From Gloeomargarita sp. SKYG116 (GTDB taxonomy: Bacteria > Cyanobacteriota > Cyanobacteriia > Gloeomargaritales > Gloeomargaritaceae), in NCBI GenBank assembly GCA_025056115.1, contig JANWVM010000022.1:1-38380 (forward strand): DNA of 38,380 bases, given 5' to 3'. The position numbers and the translations under genes are program-made. The notes beneath the pieces are model-generated. The model worked only from the letters and a program-made list of their open reading frames with translations. It had not been told where the DNA came from and made no database searches. Shown piece by piece: positions 1-10,107 of the stretch; position 1 is the stretch's first letter, and each line of letters opens with the position of its first letter.

Positions 1-2
1 GG

Positions 3-596
3 GTGGGACGCATTGCCTCGGTGCTGATTACGGCGCTGGCAGGACTGGCGGCCTTTTACGCCCAGGAGGTCACCACCGTGTTTCGTCTGGTGATTGCCAT
101 AGGAACGGGGCCAGGTCTGGTGCTGATCCTGCGCTGGTTCTGGTGGCGGATTAATGCGGCAGCGGAATGGACGGCGATGGTGGCGGGCTTCTTCATCGGG
201 CTGGGAACGACGGTGGTGCCGGTGATCCGAATCCCAGACTTTGGTTGGCGGTTGATGGTGACAACGGGTCTCACGGCGCTGGCCTGGCTGACCGTTATGT
301 ACTGCACGCCCCCAGAAAGCGAGGAAACCCTGAACGCCTTTTACCGACGGGTTCGGCCTGGGGGACCGGGATGGCGACGGCAACAACAGGCAACGGGTTT
401 GCCACCTTTGCAGGATTTGGGCTGGGAAATCCAACGCACGCTGGCCGGGGTTGGACTGCTGCTGGGGGCGCTCCTGGGTGTGGGGGGATTCCTGCTCTGG
501 CAACCCCTGGCGGGCTGGACCTGCTGGAGTCTGGCGGTACTGGCAGGCTGGTGGCTCCATCGTCTAAATCGCCGCAAGAAAGCGAGCCAAATGTAA
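3..596 (+). CDS. Sodium:solute symporter (SSS family), C-terminal part, 5' truncated by window edge
   Basis: About 197 residues of a polytopic membrane protein are visible; the reading frame is already open at the window edge, so the GTG at position 3 is not a credible start. The hydrophobic stretches, the segment LRWFWWRINAAAEW and the later TPPESEETLNAFYRRVRPGG are typical of the C-terminal third of prokaryotic sodium:solute symporters, in which an aromatic-rich RWxWWRINA segment precedes a membrane helix. The family couples uptake of a small solute (sugars, amino acids, proline, urea and others) to the sodium gradient across the plasma membrane. The substrate cannot be told from this part. 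It ends with a basic tail and TAA, 77 bp before the ABC1-kinase gene on the same strand. I see no clear terminator between them. Confidence 0.75.
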   Translation: MGRIASVLITALAGLAAFYAQEVTTVFRLVIAIGTGPGLVLILRWFWWRINAAAEWTAMVAGFFIGLGTTVVPVIRIPDFGWRLMVTTGLTALAWLTVMYCTPPESEETLNAFYRRVRPGGPGWRRQQQATGLPPLQDLGWEIQRTLAGVGLLLGALLGVGGFLLWQPLAGWTCWSLAVLAGWWLHRLNRRKKASQM

Positions 597-673
597 AGAA
601 ACAATAGAATTTCTTAATGGGGATCAAAACAATTCTTTATTAAATTGATTAAAGATGCGCGATTCATCCAGGC

Positions 674-2332
674 ATGAGTAAGAGCAGCATTGAACAGTTG
701 CGGCGGTACGACCCTGAGGTCATTGCGGCGTATTACCGGTGGCGGCTCTGGCGGGTATGGGGACGGCTGCTGCAAGTCGGTTGGGCGATGGTGCAGTTTG
801 TTGCGGCGTTGGTGTGGGACCACATCACTGGGCGGGAGGAACCCAATCGGCCCCAGCGGGCGGCCCAACTGCGGAAGTTGATTACTCGCCTGGGTCCCAC
901 CTTCATCAAAGTGGGGCAAGCCTTATCCACGCGACCGGATTTGGTGCGCCGGGACTATCTGGAAGAATTGACGTTGCTCCAGGACCAGTTGCCGTCGTTT
1001 CCCAATGCGGTGGCCTACCAGATCATCGAGAGCGAACTGGGGCGGCCTGTAGCGGATATCTATGAGGAACTCTCCCCAGAACCAGTGGCGGCAGCGAGTT
1101 TGGGACAGGTCTATCGGGGCCGCTTGCGCACGGGGGAAGAGGTGGCGGTCAAGGTGCAGCGACCGGGTTTGATTCCCATTCTCACCCTTGATCTCTACAT
1201 CCTGCGGGAATTGGCCCATTTCCTACAGCCCTGGTTGCCCATTCACATGAAGGATGACTTGCGCTCGATTGTGGATGAGTTCGGGCGTAAATTGTTTGAG
1301 GAAATTGATTATTTGCATGAGGCTTGCAACGCGGAGAAATTTGCCGATAATTTCCGGGATGACCCGACGGTGAAAGTCCCCAAAATTTACTGGGCTTACA
1401 CCAATCACCGGGTGCTGACGCTGGAGTGGATTCACGGCTATAAACTCACGGATGCCGACGTGGTGAAAAAAGTCGGGATTGAAATGCACGAATTTGTGCA
1501 AATTGGGGTGCGGGCTGGGTTGAAACAGTTGCTGGAATTTGGCTTTTTTCACGCTGATCCCCACCCAGGCAATTTGTTTCTCACCACCGACGGCAAGTTG
1601 GCCTATATTGACTTCGGCATGATGGACCAGCTGACCCAGGAAGCCAAAGAGCAATTGGCCGATGCCCTGGTGCATTTGGTCAACAAGGACTACACAGAAT
1701 TGGCCAGGGATTTTGTGCGGTTAGGTTTCTTGCCCCCCGATACGGACATTACCCCCATCGTGCCGGCCTTGGAAGCGGTTTGGCAACACGCTGTCGGGAG
1801 TCAATTGCGGGATTTTCGCTTCAAACAGGCCACCGATGAATTTTCGGATTTGATGTATCGTTATCCGTTTCGGGTGCCAGCCCATTTTGCGCTGATCATT
1901 CGTTCCCTGGTTACCCAAGAAGGAATCGCCATGAGTTTGGATCCCGATTTCCGGATTGTGGATGCGGCCTATCCCTACGTGGCGCAGCGGTTGCTTACGG
2001 GTGAAACGCCCGCGTTCCGGCGGCGACTGATGGAGGTGCTATTCAAAGATAACCGGTTCCAGTGGCAACGCTTAGAAAGTCTGCTATCGGTGGCGCAACA
2101 GGCGGGCGATTTGGATTTGCGACCAGTTCTGGGACCGGCGTTGAGTTATTTGTTTTCGGAGGAAGGCCAGTTTTTGCGCACCCAGTTAATTTTGGCCTTG
2201 ACAGAGGATGACCGGCTGCACCTGGCGGAAGTGGAACGGTTGTGGCGGTTGGTGCGGGGGCAACTGCGTCCCAAAGCCCTGTTAGAATTAGCATGGCAAC
2301 AGCGGGAGGCGTTACTGCTCAAATTTGGGTGA
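674..2332 (+). CDS. ABC1/UbiB-family atypical protein kinase-like protein
   Basis: This 552-residue protein belongs to the AarF/ABC1/UbiB family of atypical kinases, which support quinone and prenyl-lipid metabolism at membranes; plant and cyanobacterial members act around plastoquinone and tocopherol. The family signatures are all visible: the KxGQ motif (K79-Q82), the alanine-rich AAAS loop near residues 139-142 that replaces a glycine-rich loop, the VAVK lysine at 160, HADPHPGN near residues 293-300 and the metal-binding DFG starting at D313. A hydrophobic segment near residues 25-45 (VWGRLLQVGWAMVQFVAALVW) and a hydrophobic C-terminal region suggest membrane association. ATG at 674 is the first plausible start and gives the expected length. 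The protease gene starts 5 bp after the stop, so the two are probably co-transcribed. Cyanobacteria have several paralogues, so I give no symbol. Confidence 0.9.
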   Translation: MSKSSIEQLRRYDPEVIAAYYRWRLWRVWGRLLQVGWAMVQFVAALVWDHITGREEPNRPQRAAQLRKLITRLGPTFIKVGQALSTRPDLVRRDYLEELTLLQDQLPSFPNAVAYQIIESELGRPVADIYEELSPEPVAAASLGQVYRGRLRTGEEVAVKVQRPGLIPILTLDLYILRELAHFLQPWLPIHMKDDLRSIVDEFGRKLFEEIDYLHEACNAEKFADNFRDDPTVKVPKIYWAYTNHRVLTLEWIHGYKLTDADVVKKVGIEMHEFVQIGVRAGLKQLLEFGFFHADPHPGNLFLTTDGKLAYIDFGMMDQLTQEAKEQLADALVHLVNKDYTELARDFVRLGFLPPDTDITPIVPALEAVWQHAVGSQLRDFRFKQATDEFSDLMYRYPFRVPAHFALIIRSLVTQEGIAMSLDPDFRIVDAAYPYVAQRLLTGETPAFRRRLMEVLFKDNRFQWQRLESLLSVAQQAGDLDLRPVLGPALSYLFSEEGQFLRTQLILALTEDDRLHLAEVERLWRLVRGQLRPKALLELAWQQREALLLKFG

Positions 2333-2337
2333 AATCC

Positions 2338-3946
2338 ATGCACAAAGCGGCGGCGATTGGCCTGGCGCTGTGGATGCTGGGGAGCGCTGGGTTCATGTCA
2401 GGACGAGCAGCACCTACGCCGCTTGTTGCCCAAGCCCGCTTGAGTAAAAGTCAAATTGCGGATGTCGCGGAAAAAATCACCGTTTTGATTCAAACACCAG
2501 CGGGGCACGGGTCGGGGACAATTGTGGGACGCAATGGAGATGTCTATACCGTTCTCACGGCCAAACACGTGATTGAGAGCATTCAACCAGGGGAAGAAGC
2601 CGATATTACTACCCACGACGGCAAGGTGTATCCCCTGAATCGGCAAGCCATCCAACCCCTGCCCAACGTGGATTTAGCGGTGGTGCAGTTTCGCAGTTCG
2701 GTCAATTATCCCCAAGCGAAATTGGGCAATGACCTGGCCATCAAACGGGGGATGACGGTGCATGTCGCGGGTTTTCCCTTACCGGGCCAGGCCATCACGA
2801 AACCGGTCTTGCAGTTCACCAGCGGCGATGTCACGGCCACGTCTGAAAACCTTTTGAAAGACGGTTACTCGCTCACCTACACCAACAACACGCTGCCAGG
2901 GATGAGCGGGGGTCCGGTGCTGAACGAACAAGGCGAGGTGGTCGGGATTCATGGGCGCGCCGAAGGCCGCTATCAGTCCACGCAACAGGGGATGGTGGCG
3001 CTCAAATCCGGGTTTAATCTGGCGGTACCGATTCGCACCTATGTCGCCTGGGTGAATAAACAACCGATTCGCATCCAAACCACAGCCACCACAGCGCAAG
3101 AGCTTTACATTTCTGCGGAACGCAAGGCCAATGCTGGCGATATGGAAGGGGCACTGGCGGATTTGAACCAGTTGATCAAGCTGGAACCGAATTCGGCGTT
3201 GGCCTACATGAGCCGGGGGATCATCAAAGCCCTGGACCAGAAGGACTACGCTGGCGCCTTGGCCGATTACAACCAGGCCCTGAAACTCGACCCCAACAAT
3301 GCCGACATTTACGGGAACCGGGCGTTTGCCAAGGCGGGACTGCGGGATTTTACAGGAGCCATGGCCGACGCCGACCAAGCCATTCGCCTGCGACCGAATT
3401 ATGACCGGGCTTACATCGTACGGGGACTGGTGAAAAGTCAAATGAACGATTATGCCGGCGCTTTGGCTGATGCAACACGGGCGGTGGAATTGAACCCGAA
3501 CTCGGCGGATGCGTGGTTAATGCGGGCGACAGCCTACGTGTACCTGAACCAGCCCCGCCGGGTTTTGGACGATGTCAACCGCGCGCTGGCTTTGAACCCT
3601 AGGGAGTCGTCCAGCTATGCGATCCGTTCGCTGGCCCGAGCCGCGTTGCAGGATGTCAAGGGGGGCGCTCGAGGATGCACAGCAGGCGGTTCTTTTGGAC
3701 AACACCAGCGCGCTCGCGTTTACCGCCCGCAGTACGGCCCGTTTATTAATCCAGGACTACAGCGGCGCAATGGCTGATGCCGAGCGGGCGATGCAGTTGA
3801 ACCCCGCGAATCCCGACAACTACTTCATGCGCGGGGCCGCCCGAGCTGGTCTGGGAGATGCGCGGGGAGCTTGTCAGGATTGGCAAACCGCCAGTCAACT
3901 AGGGAGCGCCGAAGCCCGCCAAATGCACCGACAATTCTGCTTTTGA
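2338..3946 (+). CDS. Secreted trypsin-like serine protease with TPR repeats, frameshifted at 3660-3665
   Basis: ATG at 2338 begins a clear signal peptide (MHKAAAIGLALWMLGSAG) and sits 5 bp after the upstream stop; a longer in-frame ORF from 2242 would run inside the ABC1 gene and is rejected. A Trypsin_2-type domain follows with triad H77 (LTAKHV), D112 (NVDLAVV) and S190 (GMSGGPV). From about residue 260 come TPR units with the pattern GALADxNQAxxLxPNxA. The starting frame ends at 3777 with an unrelated tail, while the TPR pattern continues in another frame (GALEDAQQAVLLDN) to a TGA at 3944-3946. Removing one G from the six-G run at 3660-3665 joins them into a protein of about 535 residues with about seven TPRs. 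The gene is therefore either frameshifted or carries a sequencing error. Secreted protease-TPR fusions are common in cyanobacteria; substrates are generally unknown. Confidence 0.85.
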
Positions 3947-3960
3947 ACCGTTCTCAGGAA

Positions 3961-3986
3961 GTTGTAACAATTGTTCATAATACAAA
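3961..3986 (+). promoter_or_regulatory. Dyad symmetry upstream of ftsH, possible operator or promoter region
   Basis: The 91-bp gap before ftsH holds a perfect 10-bp palindrome, AACAATTGTT (3966-3975), lying inside a wider inverted repeat TTGTA (3962-3966) / TACAA (3981-3985). TTGTTC (3971-3976) with TAACAT (3996-4001) could be a weak -35/-10 pair, but its 19-bp spacing is long. The dyad is seen directly; its regulatory role is inference, and no known cyanobacterial operator consensus matches well. Confidence 0.25.
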
Positions 3987-4021
3987 CGGGTGCGTTAACA
4001 TATAGGGAAAACGATTCTGCT

Positions 4022-4029
4022 GGAAGGAG
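4022..4029 (+). promoter_or_regulatory. Strong Shine-Dalgarno of ftsH fixing a GTG start
   Basis: GGAAGGAG lies 8 nt before the GTG at 4038. It supports this non-ATG start, which also gives the N-terminus MNKRWRN typical of cyanobacterial FtsH3. Confidence 0.75.
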
Positions 4030-4037
4030 TAGGTCCG

Positions 4038-5873
4038 GTGAACAAGCGGTGGCGCAACGTAGGGCTTTACGTGCTGTTGGCGATTGTGGTGGTGGCGCTG
4101 GGGACTGCCTTTTTAGACCGTCGCCCGCAGGTGGAAGTGTGGCGCTACAGCCAATTCATTGACGCGGTGCAGGCGGGCCAGGTGGCCAAGGTGAGCATTA
4201 CATCCGATCGGACGCAGGCGGAAGTGGTGCGCCAGGACGGGACGCGGGTGATGGTGAATTTGCCCAACGACCCGGATTTGATCAACATCCTGACGGACAA
4301 GAATGTGGATATTTCAGTGGTGCCCCGGCGCGAGGAGGGCTTTTGGTTCCGGGCGCTGAGCAGCTTGTTCTTGCCGGTGTTGTTGTTGCTAGGGTTGTTT
4401 TTCCTGCTGCGGCGGGCGCAAGCAGGTCCCGGCTCCCAGGCGATGAATTTTGGCAAGTCGCGGGCGCGGGTGCACATGGAACCCCAAACCCAAGTGACCT
4501 TTGCCGATGTGGCCGGGATTGACCAAGCCAAGCTGGAATTGGCGGAAGTGGTGGACTTTTTGAAGAATGCCGAGCGGTTTACGGCGGTGGGGGCCAAGAT
4601 TCCCAAGGGCGTGTTGCTCGTTGGGCCGCCAGGAACAGGTAAAACCTTGCTAGCGCGAGCCGTGGCTGGGGAAGCGGGGGTGCCCTTCTTCAGTATTTCC
4701 GGCTCGGAATTCGTGGAGATGTTTGTAGGGGTCGGCGCGTCGCGGGTGCGGGACTTGTTTGAGCAAGCCAAGCAACATGCCCCCTGCATTGTGTTTATTG
4801 ATGAAATTGACGCGGTGGGACGCCAGCGGGGGGCCGGTCTTGGCGGCGGCAACGACGAACGGGAGCAAACCCTGAACCAGTTGCTAACGGAAATGGACGG
4901 GTTTGAAGGCAACAGTGGCATTATTGTCATTGCGGCGACCAACCGGCCCGATGTGTTGGATGCGGCGTTGCTGCGGCCTGGGCGGTTTGACCGGCAAGTG
5001 GTGGTGGACCGGCCCGACTACAAGGGACGCCTGGAGATTTTGCAAGTTCACGCGCGCGGCAAGGTGCTGGCCCCCGATGTGGATTTGGAAAAAATTGCTC
5101 GTCGCACACCGGGATTTACCGGCGCTGATTTGGCCAACCTGCTCAACGAAGCAGCGATCTTGGCGGCCCGGCGCAACCTGACCGAAATCTCCATGGATGA
5201 AATTAACGATGCGATTGACCGGATTTTGGCAGGGCCGGAGAAAAAAGACCGGGTGATGAGCGAGCGACGCAAGACCCTGGTGGCCTACCACGAAGCCGGC
5301 CATGCGCTGGTGGGGGCGCTGATGCCCGATTATGACCCGGTGCAAAAAATCAGCATTATTCCCCGGGGACGGGCGGGCGGCCTGACCTGGTTCACCCCCA
5401 ACGAAGACCGGATGGATTCGGGTCTCTACAGCCGCAGCTACCTGGAAAACCAAATGGCCGTAGCGCTAGGGGGCCGGGTGGCGGAGGAAATTGTGTTCGG
5501 TCCGGACGAAGTGACCACCGGGGCGGCCAATGACCTGCAACAGGTGGCGCGGGTGGCCCGCCAGATGGTGATGCGCTTTGGTATGAGCGACCGGGTAGGG
5601 CAAGTGTCCTTGGGGCGCAGCCAGGGCGGCATGTTTCTAGGCCGGGAAATCGCCATGGAGCGGGACTTTTCCGAGGAAACGGCGGCCCTGATTGACGAGG
5701 AGGTGCGGGCGCTGGTGGACCGGGCCTACCAAAAAGCCAAGTACGTGCTCACCCACAACCGGGCCTTACTCGACAAACTGGCGCAAATGCTGGTGGAAAA
5801 AGAAACCGTGGACGCCGAGGAGTTGCAAGCCCTGATTGATAGCCACGATGTGGTCATGGCGCCCCTAAGCTAG
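4038..5873 (+). CDS. ftsH3: ATP-dependent zinc metalloprotease FtsH, FtsH3 type
   Basis: This 611-residue membrane-anchored AAA protease extracts and degrades membrane proteins as a hexamer. Two membrane helices (about residues 7-24 and 105-126) flank a short extracytoplasmic domain. The AAA module has Walker A GPPGTGKT (196-203), Walker B ending at D255-E256, and the second region of homology ([20 protein letters not shown]). The zinc site is HEAGH (418-422) in the C-terminal protease domain. Length and N-terminus (MNKRWRN...) match the cyanobacterial FtsH3 group. In Synechocystis, FtsH3 pairs with FtsH1 (essential, linked to Fur turnover) or with FtsH2 (photosystem II repair). The gene stands 91 bp after the protease gene and 99 bp before the receptor gene. 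The FtsH assignment is certain; the FtsH3 assignment rests on remembered family features. Confidence 0.95.
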   Translation: MNKRWRNVGLYVLLAIVVVALGTAFLDRRPQVEVWRYSQFIDAVQAGQVAKVSITSDRTQAEVVRQDGTRVMVNLPNDPDLINILTDKNVDISVVPRREEGFWFRALSSLFLPVLLLLGLFFLLRRAQAGPGSQAMNFGKSRARVHMEPQTQVTFADVAGIDQAKLELAEVVDFLKNAERFTAVGAKIPKGVLLVGPPGTGKTLLARAVAGEAGVPFFSISGSEFVEMFVGVGASRVRDLFEQAKQHAPCIVFIDEIDAVGRQRGAGLGGGNDEREQTLNQLLTEMDGFEGNSGIIVIAATNRPDVLDAALLRPGRFDRQVVVDRPDYKGRLEILQVHARGKVLAPDVDLEKIARRTPGFTGADLANLLNEAAILAARRNLTEISMDEINDAIDRILAGPEKKDRVMSERRKTLVAYHEAGHALVGALMPDYDPVQKISIIPRGRAGGLTWFTPNEDRMDSGLYSRSYLENQMAVALGGRVAEEIVFGPDEVTTGAANDLQQVARVARQMVMRFGMSDRVGQVSLGRSQGGMFLGREIAMERDFSEETAALIDEEVRALVDRAYQKAKYVLTHNRALLDKLAQMLVEKETVDAEELQALIDSHDVVMAPLS

Positions 5874-5972
5874 GGTTCCCTTTTCGCAACAAAACTTTAC
5901 AACGGTTAGGCGGCGAGGGGGACGCCAGGGCATGATGGAAAAGATTATTGGCTGCCTGTTCGAGGATTACCG

Positions 5973-8900
5973 ATGACCCGTACATCCCCCCGCCCTACTC
6001 CGACCGACGTTGCTACGCCTGAACCCACCAACGGCGTTCCACTAGCGCCAACCGTTGTCCCGATGCCTACTCCTAGCAAACCGGCACGGGTGTGGGCGCA
6101 GCGAGTGGTGACCTTGGCGGCTTTGACCGGATTGGCGGGTGCGGTCGCTGGTGTAGCCACCTACAACGCGCTTTTACCATCCACATCAACGCCCCAAGTG
6201 GAGCAGAAAACCTGGGCTGGCGGTGCAGCAGCAACCGTGGGCTTGGTGCTGGGTTTGGCGGCGGCGGCCTTACTCGGGCAAGGGTTGACCCAACCAGCGT
6301 GGCTGCTGTTGCAGATGGTGCAGCGACTCCGGCGGGGGGATTGGCAGGCGCGGGTGTCTCTCCCGGATGAATGGGCGGGTGTTGGCCAGGAGTTGAATGC
6401 GCTGGCGGCCCAGTTGGAGCAGCTGACCGAGCAGCAGCAGGCGGAACGGGAACAGGCCAACCGGTTGCGGGAGTTGATCCAGCACCTGCGCCAGACCCAC
6501 GACCCCCAAGCGCTGATGGACTTGGTGGTGCGGGAAGCGCGGCAGGTGTTACGCTGTGACCGGGTGGTAGTCTATCGCTTCGACGCCGACTGGGTGGGCA
6601 CGGTGGTGGCCGAATCCGTTGGACGGGGTTGGGTCTCGGCGTTGCGGGAGAAAATTGACGACCCTTGTTTCCGGGGCGAGTACGTCACGCAGTACCAAGC
6701 CGGGCGCGTGCAGGCGGTGGCGGATATTTACCAGGCCGGTCTCCAGGATTGCCACGTGCGTATCTTGGAGCGGTTCCAGGTCAAGGCCAACCTGGTGACC
6801 CCGATTCTCGTCGAAGGGAAATTACTGGGGTTATTGATTGCCCACCAGTGCAGCGAACCCCGCGAGTGGACGGTGGGAGAGCAAGAATTTCTGGCGCAGG
6901 TGGCGTTGCAATTGGGAGTGGCGCTGGAGCAAGCGCAGTTGTGGCAAGCGCAACAGGTGCAGATGACCCAAGCCGCCCTGCTCAACCAAATGATCATAAG
7001 AATGCGGGAGTCCTTGAACCGCCAGACGATTTACAACACCACGGTGCGGGAACTGCGGCAAGCCCTGCAATCCGACCGGTGCGTGGTGTACTTGTTTGAT
7101 GAAAAGTGGCAGGGGACGATTGTCGCCGAATCCGTCGCCAATGGTTTCCCTAGGGCGTTGGGAGCGCAGATTGATGACCCCTGTTTTGCCGAAGGGTATG
7201 TAGAGAAATACCGCCAGGGACGGGTACAGGCTACGCCCGATATTTATCAAGCCCGGTTAACGCCATGCCACTTGCAACAGCTCGAACCCTTCCAGGTGAA
7301 AGCCAATTTGGTGGCGCCGATTCTAGCGGAAGGAAAACTGTTGGGGTTGCTGATTAATCACCAGTGCCGTGGCCCGCGCCAGTGGCAGCCCCACGAAATC
7401 GAACTTGCTCGCCAAGTGGCCCTACAAATGGGGTTTGCGTTAGACCAAGCCATTGCCCTCGAGCGGCAAGAGCAGTTGCGGCGGGAGCAGGAAACCAAAG
7501 CCCACCTGGCGCAATTGCTCAACGACATCACCCTACGGATTCGCCAGTCCCTCGACCAACAAGCGATTTTCCAGACCACCGTGCAGCAGATGCGCGAAGC
7601 CCTCGAAAGTGACCGCTGTGTGGTGTATCTCTTCGACGAAAACTGGAAAGGCACAATTGTGGCGGAATCCGTAGCGCCAGGATGGCCAAGAGCCTTGGGA
7701 GCGCAGATTGACGACCCTTGTTTTGCCCAGGGTTACATCGAGAAATACCAGCAAGGACGGGTACAAGCGACGCCAGATATTTACCGCGCCGGTTTGACAG
7801 AATGCCATTTACAGCAACTGGAGCCTTTTGCCGTCAAGGCCAATCTGGTCGTGCCCATTTTGCTGGGAAATAAACTCTTCGGTCTCCTGATTGCCCATCA
7901 GTGCAGTGGCCCGCGCCAGTGGCAAAGCGGCGAAATTGAGTTGATGAAACAGGTGGCGATCCAGGTAGGGTTTGCCCTCGACCAGGCCAACTTACTGGCG
8001 CAGCAAAAAGCTAAGGCCGAACAGGAGCAGTTGCTCAACCGGATCACTTCCAAAATTCGAGAGTCCCTCGAGCGCCAGACGATTTACGAAACCACGGTGT
8101 GGGAAGTCCGCCAGGCGCTCAAGTGCGACCGCTGTGTGGTGTATTTGTTTGACGAAAACTGGCAAGGGACGGTGGTGGCGGAAGCCGTCACGCCGGGGTA
8201 TCCCCCCGCCCTAGGCGCGCAAATTGCCGACCCCTGTTTTGCCAATCAGTACGTTGAGCCATACCGCGCCGGTCGGGTGAAAGCGACGCCGGATATATAC
8301 AACGCCGGTTTAACCCCTTGTCACTTGCAACAGTTAGAACCTTTCCAGGTCAAGGCCAATCTGGTCGCGCCGATTCTGCTGGGTAACAAACTCTTCGGCC
8401 TGTTGATTGCCCACCAGTGCGATGGCCCCCGCCAGTGGACAGAGTTGGAGATTGACTTGATGCGGCAGGTGGCGATTCAGGTGGGGTTTGCCCTCGACCA
8501 GGCGGTGGCGTTGGAAGAGCAAGCAGCCCTACGGCGGCAACAGGAAGCAGCGGCGGCCCAGGCGCAACGCATCAACGAAATCACCTCTAAAATTCGCCAG
8601 AGTTTACAGCGCTCGGCCATCTACAACGCCGCCGTCCAAGAAGTCCGTAAAGCCCTGCAAGCCGACCGGTGCATCGTCTATCTCTTTGACGACCAGTGGC
8701 AAGGGACGGTGGTGGCGGAAGCGGTGGCGGGTGCTTGGCCCAAAGCCCTAGGCGCCCAAATTCACGACCCCTGCTTTGCCGAAGGCTATGTGGAGAAATA
8801 CCGCCAGGGACGGGTGCAGGCCACGCCCGATATTTATCAAGCGGGGTTGACGCCCTGTCACTTGCAGCAACTGGAACCCTTTGCGGTGAAGGCCAACCTC

Positions 8901-10106
8901 GTGGCGCCCATCCTGGCGGAAGGGAAATTGCTAGGGTTGCTGATTGCCCACCAGTGCAGTGGCCCGCGCCAGTGGAATGAACTGGACATTGACCTGATCC
9001 GGCAGGTGGCGATGCAAGTGGGGTTTGCCCTGGACCAGGCCATCTTGCTGGAACAGGTGGAACAGGCGCGGCAGCAGGCCGAAGTGGTCTCAGAAGAACA
9101 ACGCCGGCAACGGGAAGCCCTTCAGGGACAACTAGCTCAATTCCTGGCGGACATCGAAGGCGCGTTCCAAGGCGATTTGACGGTACGGGCGCGGGTGACC
9201 TCTGGCGAAATGGGAACGGTGGCTGACTTTTTCAACGCCATCATCGAGAGCCTGCAACAACTGGTGCAGCAAGTGCAGGTGGCGGCCCAGGCGGTGGCAG
9301 ATACCGCCCAACGCAGTGCTCCCCCGGTGAATGCCCTCTCATCGGAAGCGGCGCGGCAGGCGGAAGCTATCCAGGGCGCCTTGGCCCAAATTCAACAGAT
9401 GGTGCAATCCATCCAGCAGGTGGCGGCCAATGCCCACAGCGCCGAATTGCAGGTGCAGCGGGCCAACGAAACCGTGCAGGCAGGGGACGAAGCCATGAAC
9501 CGTACAGTGGCAGGAATTTCGGCGATTCGGGAGACGGTAGCAGCGACAGCGAAGAAAGTCAAACGTCTCGGCGAAGCCTCCCAGAAAATCTCGCGGGTGG
9601 TCAACCTGATCAGCAACTTTGCCGCCCAGACCAACCTGCTAGCGTTGAATGCGGCCATCGAGGCAGCGCGAGCCGGTGAAGAAGGGCGGGGGTTTGCGGT
9701 GGTCGCTGAAGAAGTCCGTTCGCTGGCCCAGCAGTCAGCCAATGCCACCCATGAAATCGAGCAACTGGTGGAGGAAATCCAGGCGGAAACCAACGAGGTG
9801 GTAGCAGCGATGGAGGCGGGAACCGAGCAGGTGGTTGCCGGAACCCAGTTAGTGGCTGAGGCGCGGCAAAAGTTGAGCCAAATTGTTGCCGCAACGGCCC
9901 AAATCAGCACTTTGGTGGCTGAAATTGCCCAGGCTGCCCAAGCCCAGTCGGAAACCTCAGCGGTGGTCAGTCGCACGATGCAGGACGTGGCCCAAATTGC
10001 CAACGACACCTCGCAGCAATCCGTCGCTGTGGCCGATTCCTTTACCCATTTGCTGGGGGTGGCGGCGGAACTCCAGAAAAACGTGGCCCAGTTCAAGGTG
10101 AGCTAG
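5973..10106 (+). CDS. Methyl-accepting chemotaxis/phototaxis receptor with five tandem DXCF cyanobacteriochrome GAF domains (PixJ-like)
   Basis: This 1377-residue receptor starts with a Pro/Thr-rich cytoplasmic tail, then two membrane helices (about 44-67 and 82-103) separated by only about 14 residues, so there is no periplasmic sensor. A HAMP-like segment (about 104-155), five GAF domains (about 180-1025), a second HAMP-like region (about 1050-1105) and an MCP signalling domain follow; the hairpin tip [20 protein letters not shown] lies near residue 1220. Each GAF has a DPCF motif and a Cys-His motif, the two bilin-ligand positions of DXCF cyanobacteriochromes: C232/C260, C404/C432, C583/C611, C755/C783 and C934/C962, always 28 apart. 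Known relatives include Synechocystis PixJ1 and Thermosynechococcus PixJ, which govern phototaxis through CheA/CheW. I infer a multi-chromophore light receptor. No che/pix genes lie nearby. cdsA follows at once and its ribosome-binding site is inside this gene. Confidence 0.9.
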   Translation: MTRTSPRPTPTDVATPEPTNGVPLAPTVVPMPTPSKPARVWAQRVVTLAALTGLAGAVAGVATYNALLPSTSTPQVEQKTWAGGAAATVGLVLGLAAAALLGQGLTQPAWLLLQMVQRLRRGDWQARVSLPDEWAGVGQELNALAAQLEQLTEQQQAEREQANRLRELIQHLRQTHDPQALMDLVVREARQVLRCDRVVVYRFDADWVGTVVAESVGRGWVSALREKIDDPCFRGEYVTQYQAGRVQAVADIYQAGLQDCHVRILERFQVKANLVTPILVEGKLLGLLIAHQCSEPREWTVGEQEFLAQVALQLGVALEQAQLWQAQQVQMTQAALLNQMIIRMRESLNRQTIYNTTVRELRQALQSDRCVVYLFDEKWQGTIVAESVANGFPRALGAQIDDPCFAEGYVEKYRQGRVQATPDIYQARLTPCHLQQLEPFQVKANLVAPILAEGKLLGLLINHQCRGPRQWQPHEIELARQVALQMGFALDQAIALERQEQLRREQETKAHLAQLLNDITLRIRQSLDQQAIFQTTVQQMREALESDRCVVYLFDENWKGTIVAESVAPGWPRALGAQIDDPCFAQGYIEKYQQGRVQATPDIYRAGLTECHLQQLEPFAVKANLVVPILLGNKLFGLLIAHQCSGPRQWQSGEIELMKQVAIQVGFALDQANLLAQQKAKAEQEQLLNRITSKIRESLERQTIYETTVWEVRQALKCDRCVVYLFDENWQGTVVAEAVTPGYPPALGAQIADPCFANQYVEPYRAGRVKATPDIYNAGLTPCHLQQLEPFQVKANLVAPILLGNKLFGLLIAHQCDGPRQWTELEIDLMRQVAIQVGFALDQAVALEEQAALRRQQEAAAAQAQRINEITSKIRQSLQRSAIYNAAVQEVRKALQADRCIVYLFDDQWQGTVVAEAVAGAWPKALGAQIHDPCFAEGYVEKYRQGRVQATPDIYQAGLTPCHLQQLEPFAVKANLVAPILAEGKLLGLLIAHQCSGPRQWNELDIDLIRQVAMQVGFALDQAILLEQVEQARQQAEVVSEEQRRQREALQGQLAQFLADIEGAFQGDLTVRARVTSGEMGTVADFFNAIIESLQQLVQQVQVAAQAVADTAQRSAPPVNALSSEAARQAEAIQGALAQIQQMVQSIQQVAANAHSAELQVQRANETVQAGDEAMNRTVAGISAIRETVAATAKKVKRLGEASQKISRVVNLISNFAAQTNLLALNAAIEAARAGEEGRGFAVVAEEVRSLAQQSANATHEIEQLVEEIQAETNEVVAAMEAGTEQVVAGTQLVAEARQKLSQIVAATAQISTLVAEIAQAAQAQSETSAVVSRTMQDVAQIANDTSQQSVAVADSFTHLLGVAAELQKNVAQFKVS
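6510..9050 (+). repeat. Five in-frame tandem GAF-coding repeats of about 516/537 bp
   Basis: The five GAF units repeat at DNA and protein level. The distances between successive DPCF cysteines are 172, 179, 172 and 179 residues, so the unit alternates between 516 and 537 bp and the higher-order period is 351 residues (1053 bp). The extra seven residues sit in the helical linkers after GAF2 and GAF4. Unit 2 (around 7190-7350) and unit 5 (around 8780-8945) are close at the nucleotide level, with shared runs such as acgcccgatatttatcaagc, while units 3 and 4 share the segment [15 protein letters not shown]. This mosaic pattern suggests internal duplication followed by gene conversion. Confidence 0.85.
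10095..10102 (+). promoter_or_regulatory. Shine-Dalgarno of cdsA embedded in the end of the receptor gene
   Basis: AAGGTGAG lies 5 nt before the TTG at 10108 and overlaps the last codons of the receptor gene. With a gap of one base between stop and start, this supports the TTG start and translational coupling of cdsA to the receptor. Confidence 0.55.
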
Positions 10107-10107
10107 C

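Noticed and set aside
2242-2337. Upstream start for the protease
   Set aside because: It would lie within the ABC1-kinase gene and place the signal peptide internally; ATG at 2338 is better.
2779-3441. 220-codon open frame on the minus strand
   Set aside because: It is opposite the protease/TPR gene and its features follow from the repeated TPR codons.
3660-3665. Phase-variable homopolymer switch
   Set aside because: A run of six G is short for contingency slippage; an indel or sequencing error is more likely, so I report only the frameshift.
4145-4942. 265-codon open frame on the minus strand
   Set aside because: It lies opposite ftsH, which is certain; low-complexity translation and no start signal.
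6510-9050. Tandem repeats as a mobile element or CRISPR-like array
   Set aside because: The repeats are in-frame GAF-coding units of about 516-537 bp inside one gene.
9392-10096. 234-codon open frame on the minus strand
   Set aside because: It mirrors the helical MCP domain of the receptor; Ala/Thr/Trp-rich shadow frame.
5973-10106. Receptor as a phytochrome
   Set aside because: It lacks PAS and PHY domains; GAF motifs are of the cyanobacteriochrome DXCF type and the output is an MCP domain.
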